This document shows positions 28,232 to 37,612 of a stretch of DNA of 64,000 nucleotides, piece after piece (the first letter of the stretch is position 1; each line of letters begins with the position of its first letter). The notes below the pieces were generated by a model. It was not told the origin of the DNA, searched no databases, and saw only the letters and a program-made list of their open reading frames with translations. Origin of the DNA: Microscillaceae bacterium (GTDB lineage: Bacteria; Bacteroidota; Bacteroidia; Cytophagales; Microscillaceae); the NCBI GenBank assembly GCA_011390205.1, contig JAABSX010000004.1:62001-126000 (forward strand), given 5' to 3'. The translations under genes were made by a program, and so were the position numbers.

Positions 28232-28496
28232 CTGGAACAGTATATTTTATGTGAATAATATATTTATGAAAGGTTTTGCATTCTTGCAAGCAACTTTTTG
28301 TCAATTACAGTTCAAATTAAGGTAATTTTATTGATATGTGAGTTTTATTAACAATTAATTACCTCACTTGCCTTTCAAAAAGAAAAGCTGGCTGAAGGCT
28401 CAGCACTTCTCGTCAGACAATTCCGTAATTAATTATATTTTTTAAAAATAAAGCATTACTTTAGGTGTTTTATCTTTCATTAAAAAAATCTTAATT

Positions 28497-29324
28497 ATGA
28501 GTCGTTTTAAAGGAAAAACTGTCTTTATCACAGGGGCAAGCCGTGGAATAGGCAAAGCCATCGGGCTACGCCTCGCCAAAGAAGGTGCTAACATCGTGAT
28601 AGCCGCCAAAACTGCCGAGCCACACCCCAAACTGCCTGGCACTATTTATACAGCCGCCGAAGACATGGAAAAAGCTGGAGGCAGAGCACTGCCTGTCATC
28701 GTAGATGTGCGTGAAGAAGACACACTACAGGCCGCCATAGACAAAACCATAGAAACTTTTGGAGGGATTGATATTTTGGTCAATAATGCCAGTGCCATAC
28801 AACTGACAGGCACGCTCCAGACTGACATGAAACGCTATGACCTGATGCACCAAATCAATACCCGTGGCACTTTTTTGACCTCCAAGCTTTGTATCCCTTA
28901 CTTGCTAAAATCTGACATAGGGCATGTCCTGAACCTTGCCCCGCCTCTCAATATGGAGACCCGCTGGTTTGCGCCACACGTGGCTTACACGATGGCAAAA
29001 TTCGGAATGAGTATGTGTGTGCTAGGAATGGCAGGTGAGTTTAAAGGGAAAATTGCCTTCAATGCCCTCTGGCCCCGCACTGCCATCGCTACGGCGGCAG
29101 TTAATTTTGCCCTTGGTGGTGATGCCATGATGAAAAAATCACGCACTGTGGAGATTATGTCAGACAGTGCCTTTGCTATTTTTAGTAGAGATAAGGCTGA
29201 ATGCAATGGCAACTTCTTCATAGATGAAGAAGTCTTAAAAGCAGAAGGGCTTACTGATTTTGGCAAATATGCCTTCGTACCAGGCACTAAAGATGAAGAA
29301 CTAATGCCTGATTTTTTTGTGTAA
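28497..29324 (+). CDS. Short-chain dehydrogenase, HSDL2-like
   Basis: The 275-residue Rossmann enzyme has a TGASRGIGKAI cofactor motif at 13-23, DILVNNAS, and a catalytic YTMAK. The insert AAKTAEPHPKLPGTIYTAAE and the AP/PLNM region match the HSDL2-type group of NADP-dependent SDRs, which are thought to act on lipid or fatty-acid derived substrates. The substrate is not known here. An A-rich leader precedes the ATG, with no Shine-Dalgarno. A hairpin follows. Confidence 0.88.
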   Translation: MSRFKGKTVFITGASRGIGKAIGLRLAKEGANIVIAAKTAEPHPKLPGTIYTAAEDMEKAGGRALPVIVDVREEDTLQAAIDKTIETFGGIDILVNNASAIQLTGTLQTDMKRYDLMHQINTRGTFLTSKLCIPYLLKSDIGHVLNLAPPLNMETRWFAPHVAYTMAKFGMSMCVLGMAGEFKGKIAFNALWPRTAIATAAVNFALGGDAMMKKSRTVEIMSDSAFAIFSRDKAECNGNFFIDEEVLKAEGLTDFGKYAFVPGTKDEELMPDFFV

Positions 29325-29337
29325 GAGTCTTAAAGTA

Positions 29338-29374
29338 GTCTTCGCTTGTCTGTGTTTTCCAAGCAAGCGAAGAC
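29338..29374. terminator. Perfect 11-bp hairpin between convergent genes
   Basis: Arms GTCTTCGCTTG (29338-29348) and CAAGCGAAGAC (29364-29374) enclose a 15-nt loop between the SDR and VOC genes. Flanking T-runs are weak. The GCTTG/CAAGC core resembles the hairpin after hslV, so it may be a REP-type element or a bidirectional terminator. Confidence 0.6.
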
Positions 29375-29430
29375 CGCCTTAATCTGTATAGCACCTTGAC
29401 TATCAATCGCTTAGCTCAGATAGTCTGGCA

Positions 29431-29847
29431 TTACTTCGCAAAAAGCTGACTGATGTCTTTGAAAGACTTAAACTCCAAAGCATTGCCTTCGGGGTCTAAG
29501 AAAAACATCGTGGCTTGCTCGCCTACCTCTCCCTCAAAACGCAAATAAGGTGCTATCACAAATTTGATATTTTTTGCCTTCAAGTTTTCAGATAATTCTG
29601 TCCAGACATCCCAGTCTAGTACTACGCCAAAATGGGGCACAGGCACATCGTGCCCATCTACAGGGTTAGAAACTGGTTTTTCTATCAGGGCTGCCTCTTT
29701 TTGGTGGATGACAAGCTGATGACCAAAAAAATTAAAATCTACCCAATGTGAGGAGCTTCTGCCTTCGGGGCAGCCTAGTACTTCTCCATAAAATTTTCTA
29801 CATTTTTCTAAATCAACCACAGGTATGGCAAGGTGAAAAGGATTCAT
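29431..29847 (-). CDS. VOC-superfamily (glyoxalase-like) protein
   Basis: The 138-residue single VOC module contains [28 protein letters not shown] at the start and [34 protein letters not shown] at the end. The His and Glu positions typical of metal-binding VOC enzymes are present (H at the start of HLAIPV, E in LEFK). The reaction is not predictable from sequence. It is convergent with the SDR gene. Confidence 0.86.
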   Translation of the reverse strand: MNPFHLAIPVVDLEKCRKFYGEVLGCPEGRSSSHWVDFNFFGHQLVIHQKEAALIEKPVSNPVDGHDVPVPHFGVVLDWDVWTELSENLKAKNIKFVIAPYLRFEGEVGEQATMFFLDPEGNALEFKSFKDISQLFAK

Positions 29848-29992
29848 ATTTTTTGTTTTTTAGAAGATAAATTACTCATTTGAATTGCATTTTTTAATAA
29901 AGTTATACCACAGAGATAAACAGCAGCAGACTTGCTTTTCAAAAGCCCATAAAATCTTTGTGTAAATAGGTTTAAAAATAGTATCACCGTTT

Positions 29993-30931
29993 TTACCAAC
30001 TGCCACTTGCGCCTCCTCCCCCAAAGCTACCACCGCCAAAGCTGCTGCTGCTCGAGTAAGAACTGCCACTTGAGTAAGAACTGCCACTTGAGTAGGAGCT
30101 ACCACTGCTGTATCCTTTGCTAGAATAGCTGCCACCACCGCCGCCACTCGAGGAGCTAGGGTCCATTCCGATTATATACAACAGACTCACAATGAATATT
30201 TCTGAGCCCAAAATACCAAAATCATTGACTACAAAAGCCTGTACGATTTGAAAGGAATAAATAGGCCCAAACAAAATAAAATACCCTTTAAAATCTCTTA
30301 AATAAGAAGGTTTCCTTCCGTAAGGAGTCATTACCCCATACACGAAATAAACAAAGGCAATAAAAATCTGCAAGACTATAGGAATTGCAATGGCAGAATC
30401 ACTGTCAAAAAAAGCATTAAGACTCCTTGTTCTTTTACTGTCAGATACTGTGGCTTTGTACTCTCCTGATAGTCTGTTGATGATGTCATCTACGGCAGCA
30501 TCTAGCCCCAGATAAAAATCACCTTGTGCAAACTGAGGTGTGATAATTTTATCTATTACTTCTTTAGTGGCAAGGTCAGGCAAATTCCCTTCTAAACCAT
30601 AGCCTACTTCTATTCTTATTTTGCGTTCTTGCTTCACTACCAAAATAAGTAGCCCGTTATTTTTGTCTTTCTGCCCTATGCCCAGCTCACTAGCAAACTG
30701 ATGACTGTATGCAGTTAAATCTTGCCCAGCAAGAGTCTTGACGATTCGGATGGCAATCTGTGTAGAGGTACTGTCATCATAGTTTTTCAGCTTTTGCTCC
30801 AGCAAGTCTATATCACGTGCACGAAGTGTTTGGGTTTCGTCTATGACATACAGTCTTTGGGTATCTTGGGCTTTGCTGCTGCCCACTGCCATCCACATTG
30901 CTGCAAATACTAAAATGATGAACCTATGCAT
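29993..30931 (-). CDS. TPM-domain membrane protein with a Ser/Gly/Tyr-rich tail
   Basis: The 312-residue protein has a signal peptide (FIILVFAAMWMAVGSSKAQ) and a TPM (Psb32/MOLO-1-like) domain at about 25-150 (VIDETQTLRARDIDLLEQKL, NNGLLILVVKQERKIRIEVGYGLEG). Two membrane helices follow (IPIVLQIFIAFVYFVYGV and a segment at about 230-255). The tail carries tandem SSYSSG units and ends FGGGGASGSW. TPM proteins with Gly-rich ends are common in bacteria and poorly understood, with suggested roles in membrane protein handling or photosystem-like repair. The exact tail repeat number may vary by slippage. Confidence 0.85.
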   Translation of the reverse strand: MHRFIILVFAAMWMAVGSSKAQDTQRLYVIDETQTLRARDIDLLEQKLKNYDDSTSTQIAIRIVKTLAGQDLTAYSHQFASELGIGQKDKNNGLLILVVKQERKIRIEVGYGLEGNLPDLATKEVIDKIITPQFAQGDFYLGLDAAVDDIINRLSGEYKATVSDSKRTRSLNAFFDSDSAIAIPIVLQIFIAFVYFVYGVMTPYGRKPSYLRDFKGYFILFGPIYSFQIVQAFVVNDFGILGSEIFIVSLLYIIGMDPSSSSGGGGGSYSSKGYSSGSSYSSGSSYSSGSSYSSSSSFGGGSFGGGGASGSW

Positions 30932-30958
30932 AATCTTAACTTCTTTGTTGGGTCTTTT

Positions 30959-31663
30959 TTACAAATCACCTAGCTGTGGACGAATCACGATTTCTTCTAC
31001 TACAGATTGTTTGGAGAGAGAGAAAGCTGCAAAAACTGCTTCTGCTACATCTTCGGGTTTCATCAGCCTTTCGGCAGGCAAATCTACTCCTGCCCAGCTT
31101 GCCGTTAGTGTAGCCCCAGGCATCACGGCTGTTACCCTGATTCCGTATTCTTTGACCTCTTCACGCAGTACCTTACTCATACCAAGCTGTGCAAACTTGG
31201 TGATAGAATATGAGCCACCATTGGGGTATGCTACCAGACTTGCAATAGAACAAATATTAAAAATATAGCCCGAATTTCGTGCCATCATTGGTCTGATAAG
31301 CTGTCGAGTCAGGTGATAGGCACTGTAGAGATTAGTTTCCATCATTTTTTCGAGGTTGCCGTCTTCCTCTTCTATCACAGAGCCAGGCATAAACACGCCT
31401 GTGTTATTGATTAGTGCTGCCACCTCTAGGCCTGTCTGATGCACAAAATCTGCAAAATCAATTACGGCTGCTTTTTGAGATAAGTCAGCCACTTTGTAAT
31501 GCAGTTTTGTATGGTATTGTTGCTCTATTTCTTCCTTTAATTTTTGTAAATCAGCCTTTTGTCTGGCACAAGTGATGGCATCGAAGCCAGCTTGAGCAAA
31601 TCTTTCTATGATTGCCTTTCCGATGCCTTTACTTCCTCCACTTACTACGATGCATGGGTTCAT
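30959..31663 (-). CDS. Short-chain dehydrogenase/reductase
   Basis: I choose the ATG at 31663 (MNPCIVVSGGSKGIGKAI); the frame extends to 31699 with an unlikely basic leader. The 234-residue enzyme has the classical GGSKGIGKA cofactor motif, INNTG, a catalytic Ser in ICSIASL, and YSITK. It resembles 3-oxoacyl-ACP reductase-like or FabG-type SDRs (for example the YciK or sepiapterin-reductase-like groups); the substrate is unknown. Repeat copy B lies just upstream. Confidence 0.87.
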   Translation of the reverse strand: MNPCIVVSGGSKGIGKAIIERFAQAGFDAITCARQKADLQKLKEEIEQQYHTKLHYKVADLSQKAAVIDFADFVHQTGLEVAALINNTGVFMPGSVIEEEDGNLEKMMETNLYSAYHLTRQLIRPMMARNSGYIFNICSIASLVAYPNGGSYSITKFAQLGMSKVLREEVKEYGIRVTAVMPGATLTASWAGVDLPAERLMKPEDVAEAVFAAFSLSKQSVVEEIVIRPQLGDL

Positions 31664-31749
31664 GTTTTTGTTATTTTTTGATAATTTGATAAAATCCAAA
31701 GGTATGGATTATTGGCAAATTTGTGAAGCAAATTAGTAGAAACATACTG

Positions 31750-31870
31750 CCATACAAAAATAGAGATAATAGAAGTCCTAAGATATTTTCACGGAGTATC
31801 TTACTTATAATCAAGAGATTAGATGTGGCACTTTTTGAAAAAGCACTACATCCCTATAAAATGTATAATA
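31750..31870. repeat. Dispersed non-coding repeat, copy B
   Basis: This is the ungapped homologue of 19374-19494. A 13-bp direct repeat AGAAACATACTGC flanks it at 31738-31750 and 31879-31891, like a target duplication. The ends CCATAC and GTATGG are inverted. The small hairpin TAATC-AAGA-GATTA is retained. As at copy A, the order along the minus strand is gene stop, hairpin, repeat, next gene start. Confidence 0.7.
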
Positions 31871-31902
31871 GTATGGGCAGAAACATACTGCTGTAGCAGT
31901 TA

Positions 31903-31947
31903 GGAAGCCTTCACTTCTTTGGCGAAGCGCTACTGGTGAGGACTTCC
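31903..31947 (-). terminator. Hairpin after the cupin gene
   Basis: Arms at 31903-31914 and 31936-31947 (GGAAGCCTTCAC against GTGAGGACTTCC) pair with two mismatches around a loop containing GGCGAAGCGC. It follows the cupin stop at 31960 and probably ends that transcript. Confidence 0.55.
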
Positions 31948-31959
31948 TTTAGCAGCCTG

Positions 31960-32448
31960 TTATTTTCTTTTGAAATCATCCTGAACCCTTACGATATCTT
32001 CTTCATCTGAGGGGTTTTCGGGGTCAGTATGTTGCCAAATCTCAGCAACTATTCCAAAATCATCCAAGCCTATCAAACGGTGCCGCTCTCCTTGCTTGAG
32101 GGTGATAAACGCTCCATTTTGGTAGTTTTGGGGTTCGCCTTGCACATCGGTATCACTTTGGGCTACGGCTACGGGGCCTTCTACTACCCGCCAGACTTCT
32201 GCCCTACGGAAATGGTATTGCCAAGATAGGCGTGTATTGGGGGCTACTACCAAGATTTTGGGACTCATTTTTTGATTTTCAGGAAGTGAATTTGCCAAAT
32301 GCGGAAAATAAGTTTGGGCAAACTTGAGTATTTGGCTTTCATCAATCACAAAAAAACCTCCCCATGGGCGAGTGAAGTCAGAGGATGTTACCCTAAAGCC
32401 TTGATTTTCTAAATCTTTGGCTACTGTTAAAAAAATAGTTTCAGACAT
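31960..32448 (-). CDS. Cupin-domain protein, type II mannose-6-phosphate isomerase-like
   Basis: The start at 32448 (MSETIFLTVAKDL) is preferred; the frame extends to 32478. The 162-residue protein contains FTRPWGGFFVI and then a cupin core (RLSWQYHFRRAEVWRVVEGPVAV ... LKQGERHRLIGLDDFGIVAEIWQH) with metal-binding His/Glu residues. This matches the cupin of type II phosphomannose isomerase / mannose-1-phosphate guanylyltransferase C-termini. It could isomerise a sugar phosphate, but a non-enzymatic cupin is possible. Confidence 0.84.
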   Translation of the reverse strand: MSETIFLTVAKDLENQGFRVTSSDFTRPWGGFFVIDESQILKFAQTYFPHLANSLPENQKMSPKILVVAPNTRLSWQYHFRRAEVWRVVEGPVAVAQSDTDVQGEPQNYQNGAFITLKQGERHRLIGLDDFGIVAEIWQHTDPENPSDEEDIVRVQDDFKRK

Positions 32449-32566
32449 TTTTATAAGTTTTGCGTGTTGGTATATCAAGCGTAAAACTACAAGAATTTAA
32501 TCATTAATAAAACCAGCCAAGGTAAATGTTTTGTTTGGAGGGGTTCTATCACAAGGGGATTTTTCT

Positions 32567-33970
32567 TTATTCAATGTGGGGTATCGCCACGATGAGCGGC
32601 ACGATGTCATCCTCTTGGAGTGTGCCACTAAAGCCTATTTCTCCCCCCTGAAAATAGCGTATTTGTGAAGATTTACTTTGATGTTCTTTGAGGGCTTGTG
32701 TGAGTTTTTCTAAGATTGTCCCATTTGTGCTTGCAAATTCTATCAGGATTTTATCCAAATCGATTTCATTTTTGGAATAAAGCACACAGAAGTAGTCTGT
32801 GCCTATGTTGTGATCTAGCTGCATGTATTGATGCTCATTCGGAATGGCTACTTTGTTTTTGCTATAGCTAAGTAAAGGGCTTACATTCTCACTATTGGGG
32901 AAGACCTTGTAAGTGTTGGTAGAGAGGTCTGTACCAAAAGCATATACATATGCTGGGCTTGCATTTTCTATATACAATCTAAACTGTGTGCCAGAGTGAT
33001 AAGACTTTTGCATTTCATAGTAGCGAGTAGCACCATTTTCTTTGTAGTGTGCCTTCATATCTTGGTCTGAGGTGAGGCTAAATTGAAGTTTGCCTGTGAG
33101 GGTTTCTTTTTCTATGCTTTCTATTTCCATCTCGTAGGCTTCAAAGCAGTATTGCTCAAACTCATCATAAGACATCCAGATGAAGCCATTATCACCCCAA
33201 GCAGTGCCCCAGCTATTCATGAGCTCTACGGCTCCCCCTTCTTTGTTGTCATCATAGCCTATCACTGTGAGGGCGTGCCCACCTTCAGGGTTGGGGTTGT
33301 CTCCGGGCTGGAGTTTCCAGTAATCTATTCCCTTGGCATTTAAAAAAGATACCGCACAGCACTGAATCCCGATGACTACGGGGCGAGCCTCTGAGATGCT
33401 TTTCTTTACTCTCAGAAGTTTGTCGGGTTCATCACTGTCAAAAAGTCGTCGGTATTCTTTTACTTTGTATTTGGCAGCTTTTTGCTCAAGTTGCGGCGTA
33501 ATCATTTGCCCGCATTGCCCTGCAAATTCATAGAATCCGACAGTGCCTATTCCTTTGATAATCTCTAGTGCATTGTAAAGGCTTGTGCCTTCTTGGCAAT
33601 AAATATCATCAATGGACTTGGCTTGTTCGTAGATAAAATAAGGAGAAAAGGCGTTTTCATTGATGAGTGTGGGGTTATCCCATCCTTTTTGGTGTGCCAT
33701 CATGATGGTTCGTGCGGCATAGGAGATTGTCCAGCCTACACAAGTGCCATAAGCTCCTTGGTTTTGGGGTATGGGGGCGTATTTTCGGAGAGATATTTTA
33801 GGCTTTAGTTCATAAGACCCTCTGACGAGTGAGGGGGCAAGGGGTACTTTTTGATAAAGAGTCTGGTCTAGTACGCATCCTTTCTGAAACTCTTGTGCTG
33901 TAGCTGGCAATAGCATGACTACATTCAGGAGGAACATCCATAGTGTAATGGCTAATCTGTGATTCATCAT
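32567..33970 (-). CDS. Secreted papain-family (C1) cysteine peptidase
   Basis: I choose the ATG at 33970 (MMNHRLAITLWMFLLNVVMLLPATAQ), which gives a signal peptide; the frame starts at 34012. The C1 core has oxyanion Gln and nucleophile Cys in NQGAYGTCVGW (Cys91 in the longer numbering), the catalytic His in EGGHALTVIGYDDN, and the Asn in LMNSWGTAWGDNG. A C-terminal extension of about 180 residues is of unknown fold. It is likely periplasmic or secreted. It is followed upstream on the same strand by the caspase-type gene, separated by 230 bp. Confidence 0.87.
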   Translation of the reverse strand: MMNHRLAITLWMFLLNVVMLLPATAQEFQKGCVLDQTLYQKVPLAPSLVRGSYELKPKISLRKYAPIPQNQGAYGTCVGWTISYAARTIMMAHQKGWDNPTLINENAFSPYFIYEQAKSIDDIYCQEGTSLYNALEIIKGIGTVGFYEFAGQCGQMITPQLEQKAAKYKVKEYRRLFDSDEPDKLLRVKKSISEARPVVIGIQCCAVSFLNAKGIDYWKLQPGDNPNPEGGHALTVIGYDDNKEGGAVELMNSWGTAWGDNGFIWMSYDEFEQYCFEAYEMEIESIEKETLTGKLQFSLTSDQDMKAHYKENGATRYYEMQKSYHSGTQFRLYIENASPAYVYAFGTDLSTNTYKVFPNSENVSPLLSYSKNKVAIPNEHQYMQLDHNIGTDYFCVLYSKNEIDLDKILIEFASTNGTILEKLTQALKEHQSKSSQIRYFQGGEIGFSGTLQEDDIVPLIVAIPHIE

Positions 33971-34200
33971 ATTCTTAGGTTTTGAATCCAAAAAGAAGTA
34001 TGGACTTGGCAATATTCTAATTATTTCAGACTTTTATCATTTAAGTAAGTATGCTAATTTATTAATTTGGTAATTATCCATCCATTGTATAGAAAATAAT
34101 GTAAACTAAATAAATTTAACTACTTACAAGCTTTAAACTTAATAAGCTACTTTTTATTGTGTCTTTGCAAGTCCATACCCTGTGTATTATGGCGGTGGTT

Positions 34201-36426
34201 TTATTTGGGGATAAAGAGAAAATCTGCTCCAGGATCACTCTGCCCTAGCTGCCCTAAGAGAGGCTGGGGAGTTATCAACCCCACAAACTGCATAATCTCA
34301 CCTAGAGTAAGCACACGGTCACTTCCACCTTCACTTCTGAGTGCTTCTAGCAAGCGGCGGCAAAAAGGCGAGTGCTGCCCTGGTCTTCCATCGGGCACAT
34401 ATTCTTTTCCACCTGAGGTAAGGTATATTTTTGATTTAAGGCTCATTTTCCTTCGGATAAGTTCTTCACGGTCATCCTCGAAGGTGGTCTCTGCCCCTCT
34501 CATAGCGATGAGTGGGTCTATCGTACCTCCAAAGCATACATCCATGATGAGCAGCACATGCTTGCAGTTGATATTATTGACATAGGTGCGTAGGTTAGAG
34601 TGGGCAATGTAGCTAGACCTAGATTGATCATTAAAGTCAGAATCTTTGGCTACGACATAGCCCTCTCCGAAGCCATAGTCAAACTGCCCATGCCCTGCAA
34701 AGAAAATCAGCAGTTGGTCATTGGGTCCATACTGTAGCTGCACATACTCTTTGATTTTAAGTAAAATCTGTTCTTTGCTCAGGTTAATCTGTATATCTAT
34801 TCGGTATCCGTAGATTTCCTCGAGGTCTTTTCCCAGTGTCTTGGCATCATTGATGGGGTTTATGAGTGGAGACCAGGAGTCATATACATTGGTTGCGAAT
34901 ATGAGGGCTATTTTGTTGCCACCTGTATCATTTTTTTGTTCTTTACGGTTGTTTGCTAAAGGTTTTTTGGCTGCTTTATCTACTTGAAAATGAGCTTTGG
35001 CTTCGTTTCCTCGGCTATCAATGGCTCTAATCGTGATTTGATTACTTTCGCTGCGCAGTACTGTTTCACCATCAAAATTGCCGTTTGCTTGTAGCCGAGC
35101 GGGGTTTCCGTTAATGAGTACACTGACCACGCCACTTTCATCTGTTGCCTGCCCTATGACGGTGATTTTGTCTGATTCTTCTACTAAAATGACCCCCCTG
35201 CTATTTGCCTCTGGTGCAAATATTCTGAGAACGGGCGGAGTTTGGTCTATTTTTTCTCTTTCTATCTGAGCTATCAGTTCTTTTATTTGTCTGTCATCTT
35301 TGTCTTCACGTTTTGCAAGTGTTTGTGCTTTGTTTGCAGCCTCTGCAGCGAGAGTTGTTTTTTTATTTTTGTATAAGATTTGGGCATAAAGTAGCTGGTA
35401 TTCGTAACTTTCTTTCATTTCTGCAGCTCTGTTTGCCCATACCTCAGATTTAGGTACAATCTTCTCCTCTACGGGGTATTGCTCTTCCTTTGCATAAAGA
35501 TAAGTTTGCTGTGCTATAAAGTAATAATCTTCGGCATTTTTTGCTTGTGAGAGGAAGTTTTGGAAGTCATACTCGTGTCTTTCTATTTCTTTAAGATTGT
35601 AAGAAGCAATGCCTCTGATGACATAAGCCTTCTGAAAGCGGCGATTGTGCAAAATGGCACGGTTTGCATCACGCTGTGCTTCACCATCACTGTTTAGGGA
35701 TAGTTTTAGCATTGCCCTTTTGAAGTAGGCTTCGGAGTTAGACCTGTCTATATTGGTGGCTGAGGTGTAATACTCTACGGCTTTGCTTTTCTCATTGTTT
35801 TCAAAGTAATAGTGTGCAAGGTTGATATGATTGGAAGCATTTTGAGGGTCAAGGTTTACTGCCCTCGTGAGGTAATCTAGAGCCTCCTGGTTTTTTCCTT
35901 GTTTCAGATAAATAAGTCCTATTGTGCTGATTGTGGGTGGATACAGACTTCTGACGCTCAGGGCTTCTTTGCAGTCTGCCAATGCTTGATTGTATCTTGC
36001 TTCCTGTAAATTGGTGATTGCCTTTGCTACATAAAAATCAGGATTATTGTCTGTGATGGAGATGGCTTTGTTAAAATCCCAGAGAGCCATAGACTTGTTT
36101 GCAAGCTCGAGCTGTGTCTTACCTCTCCAGTAATAAAACATAGCTGTTTGGGGAGCCAACTGTACTGTTGTGTTAAAATCTTGAAGTGCATCTACATGAA
36201 GCCCCATTGCATAGTAGGTAAGACCTCTTTGGTAATAAGCGTCTTCTGATTTGTTGTTAAGTTTTATGGCTTTGCCAAAATCATCAAGGGCGGCAGTGTA
36301 AACACGTGCCTCCATTTTTTGCTTACCACTTTCGATATACTCCGAGGCTGTCTGTGCTAAGACTGGAGATAGAGACAAGCACATAGCTATCCCTAAAAGT
36401 AGATTTTTTTTAATTTTTGGTGTCAT
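34201..36426 (-). CDS. TPR protein with Ig-like and caspase-like (C14) peptidase domains
   Basis: The 741-residue protein has a signal peptide (LLLGIAMCLSLSPVLAQ) and about eight TPR units (about 28-380; AYYQRGLTYYAMGLHVDALQDF). An Ig/glucodextranase-B-like domain (about 395-480, PPVLRIFAPEANS ... VLINGNPARL) follows, then a caspase fold (about 505-735). The catalytic dyad is intact: His579 in FFAGHGQFD and Cys631 in MDVCFGG. The substrate specificity is unknown. The papain-family gene follows it on the same strand. Confidence 0.9.
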   Translation of the reverse strand: MTPKIKKNLLLGIAMCLSLSPVLAQTASEYIESGKQKMEARVYTAALDDFGKAIKLNNKSEDAYYQRGLTYYAMGLHVDALQDFNTTVQLAPQTAMFYYWRGKTQLELANKSMALWDFNKAISITDNNPDFYVAKAITNLQEARYNQALADCKEALSVRSLYPPTISTIGLIYLKQGKNQEALDYLTRAVNLDPQNASNHINLAHYYFENNEKSKAVEYYTSATNIDRSNSEAYFKRAMLKLSLNSDGEAQRDANRAILHNRRFQKAYVIRGIASYNLKEIERHEYDFQNFLSQAKNAEDYYFIAQQTYLYAKEEQYPVEEKIVPKSEVWANRAAEMKESYEYQLLYAQILYKNKKTTLAAEAANKAQTLAKREDKDDRQIKELIAQIEREKIDQTPPVLRIFAPEANSRGVILVEESDKITVIGQATDESGVVSVLINGNPARLQANGNFDGETVLRSESNQITIRAIDSRGNEAKAHFQVDKAAKKPLANNRKEQKNDTGGNKIALIFATNVYDSWSPLINPINDAKTLGKDLEEIYGYRIDIQINLSKEQILLKIKEYVQLQYGPNDQLLIFFAGHGQFDYGFGEGYVVAKDSDFNDQSRSSYIAHSNLRTYVNNINCKHVLLIMDVCFGGTIDPLIAMRGAETTFEDDREELIRRKMSLKSKIYLTSGGKEYVPDGRPGQHSPFCRRLLEALRSEGGSDRVLTLGEIMQFVGLITPQPLLGQLGQSDPGADFLFIPK

Positions 36427-36671
36427 GATAGTGAAAGTCAGAAAGTATTTGATAGATTATTTTTGCATAAAATCTCGGCGCTCAACTTGATACAAATCAT
36501 ATTTTATGAATTGTAAATTTTACAAAGAAACATCTCTGCCAAAAGACTACTCTTAACAGTTAGCTAAAATAGCTCTTTTTTTTAAAAAACTCACAAAAGT
36601 TTAAATTTATTACATAATAAAGTACTTATTTAAATATAAAGCAATCAAATAGCCTCGTCTAAAAGTTATTT

Positions 36672-37427
36672 TCATTCATTCCATATTGCCCAAGCCTTTT
36701 CTGCCTGTAGGTGAAGCATCTCCAAGCCTCCCTTGATTTTTGCCCCTTTTTCTTGTCCTTTTTTCAAAAATTCTGTGATTTCTGGATTGTAAACCAAATC
36801 ATACAGTAAATGTTGAGGGTTCAGAGATTCATAAGGTATAGGGGGCATACTGTCTGTCTTTGGGTACATTCCCAGTGGAGTGGTATTGATGATAAGATGG
36901 TGATTTTTGATGATTTGTCCATTGAGTTGCCCATATTCTATGCTATTTTCTGAGTGCTGATTTACATCTCTTGACACTAACAAAAACTCAATATTTAGTG
37001 CCTTGAGAGCTGCCTGCACTGCCTGTGAGGCACCTCCCGTACCTAGTACCAATGCTTGGATGCCATCCGCAGGATTTTCTCCTAAAAAATGCCTCAGAGA
37101 TTGTAAAAAGCCGTCATAATCTGAGTTATAACCGATTAAACGCCCTTCTTGGTCTATCTTGATGACATTGACAGCACCTACCTCTTGTGCTGACTCTGAG
37201 AGTGAGCTTAAGTAAGGAATAACTACTTTCTTGTACGGAATAGTTATATTTAATCCTTTTATTTCAGGATTATTTCTCATTAATTCTTTTAAATCTTCAA
37301 TTTTAGCAAGCTCAAAAAGCTCATATTGACTGTCTGCTATGTTTTCTTTTTGAAATTTTTCTGTAAAATATTTTTTAGAAAAAGAATGAGATAGTTGATA
37401 GCCAATCAATCCATATATCTTTGCCAT
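36672..37427 (-). CDS. aroE: Shikimate dehydrogenase
   Basis: The 251-residue enzyme reduces 3-dehydroshikimate with NADPH in aromatic amino acid synthesis. It starts GLIGYQLSHSFSKKYF, with the shikimate-binding serines. NITIPYKK contains the catalytic Lys, GAVNVI and VLGTGGASQAVQAAL form the cofactor loop, and NTTPLGMYP and GLEMLHLQAEKAW lie at the C-terminus. The length is typical or slightly short. Confidence 0.95.
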   Translation of the reverse strand: MAKIYGLIGYQLSHSFSKKYFTEKFQKENIADSQYELFELAKIEDLKELMRNNPEIKGLNITIPYKKVVIPYLSSLSESAQEVGAVNVIKIDQEGRLIGYNSDYDGFLQSLRHFLGENPADGIQALVLGTGGASQAVQAALKALNIEFLLVSRDVNQHSENSIEYGQLNGQIIKNHHLIINTTPLGMYPKTDSMPPIPYESLNPQHLLYDLVYNPEITEFLKKGQEKGAKIKGGLEMLHLQAEKAWAIWNE

Positions 37428-37612
37428 GGTGTTGCTATGTTTTTGATAAGTAAATTTCTTGGTTTGCTAATTATCAGCCCATTATACAAAGACATCTGTG
37501 TACTAAATATGTGGGCATCGAAAATAAACTATGTGATATTATCAATCAGACCAAACTACTAAAAAACCATGGTTTATGCAAGACTTACAAACACTTAATA
37601 TAGTGTATTGCC

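Noticed and set aside
29872-30147. 91-residue Ala/Val-rich leftward frame overlapping the TPM gene
   Set aside because: Its composition (AVLTQVAVLTRAAA) is the out-of-frame reading of the SSYSSG-type repeats of the TPM protein.
37440-37612. Third copy of the 118-nt repeat upstream of aroE
   Set aside because: A few short words look similar (CCATTATAC, ATCAATCAGA), but no extended ungapped alignment was found.
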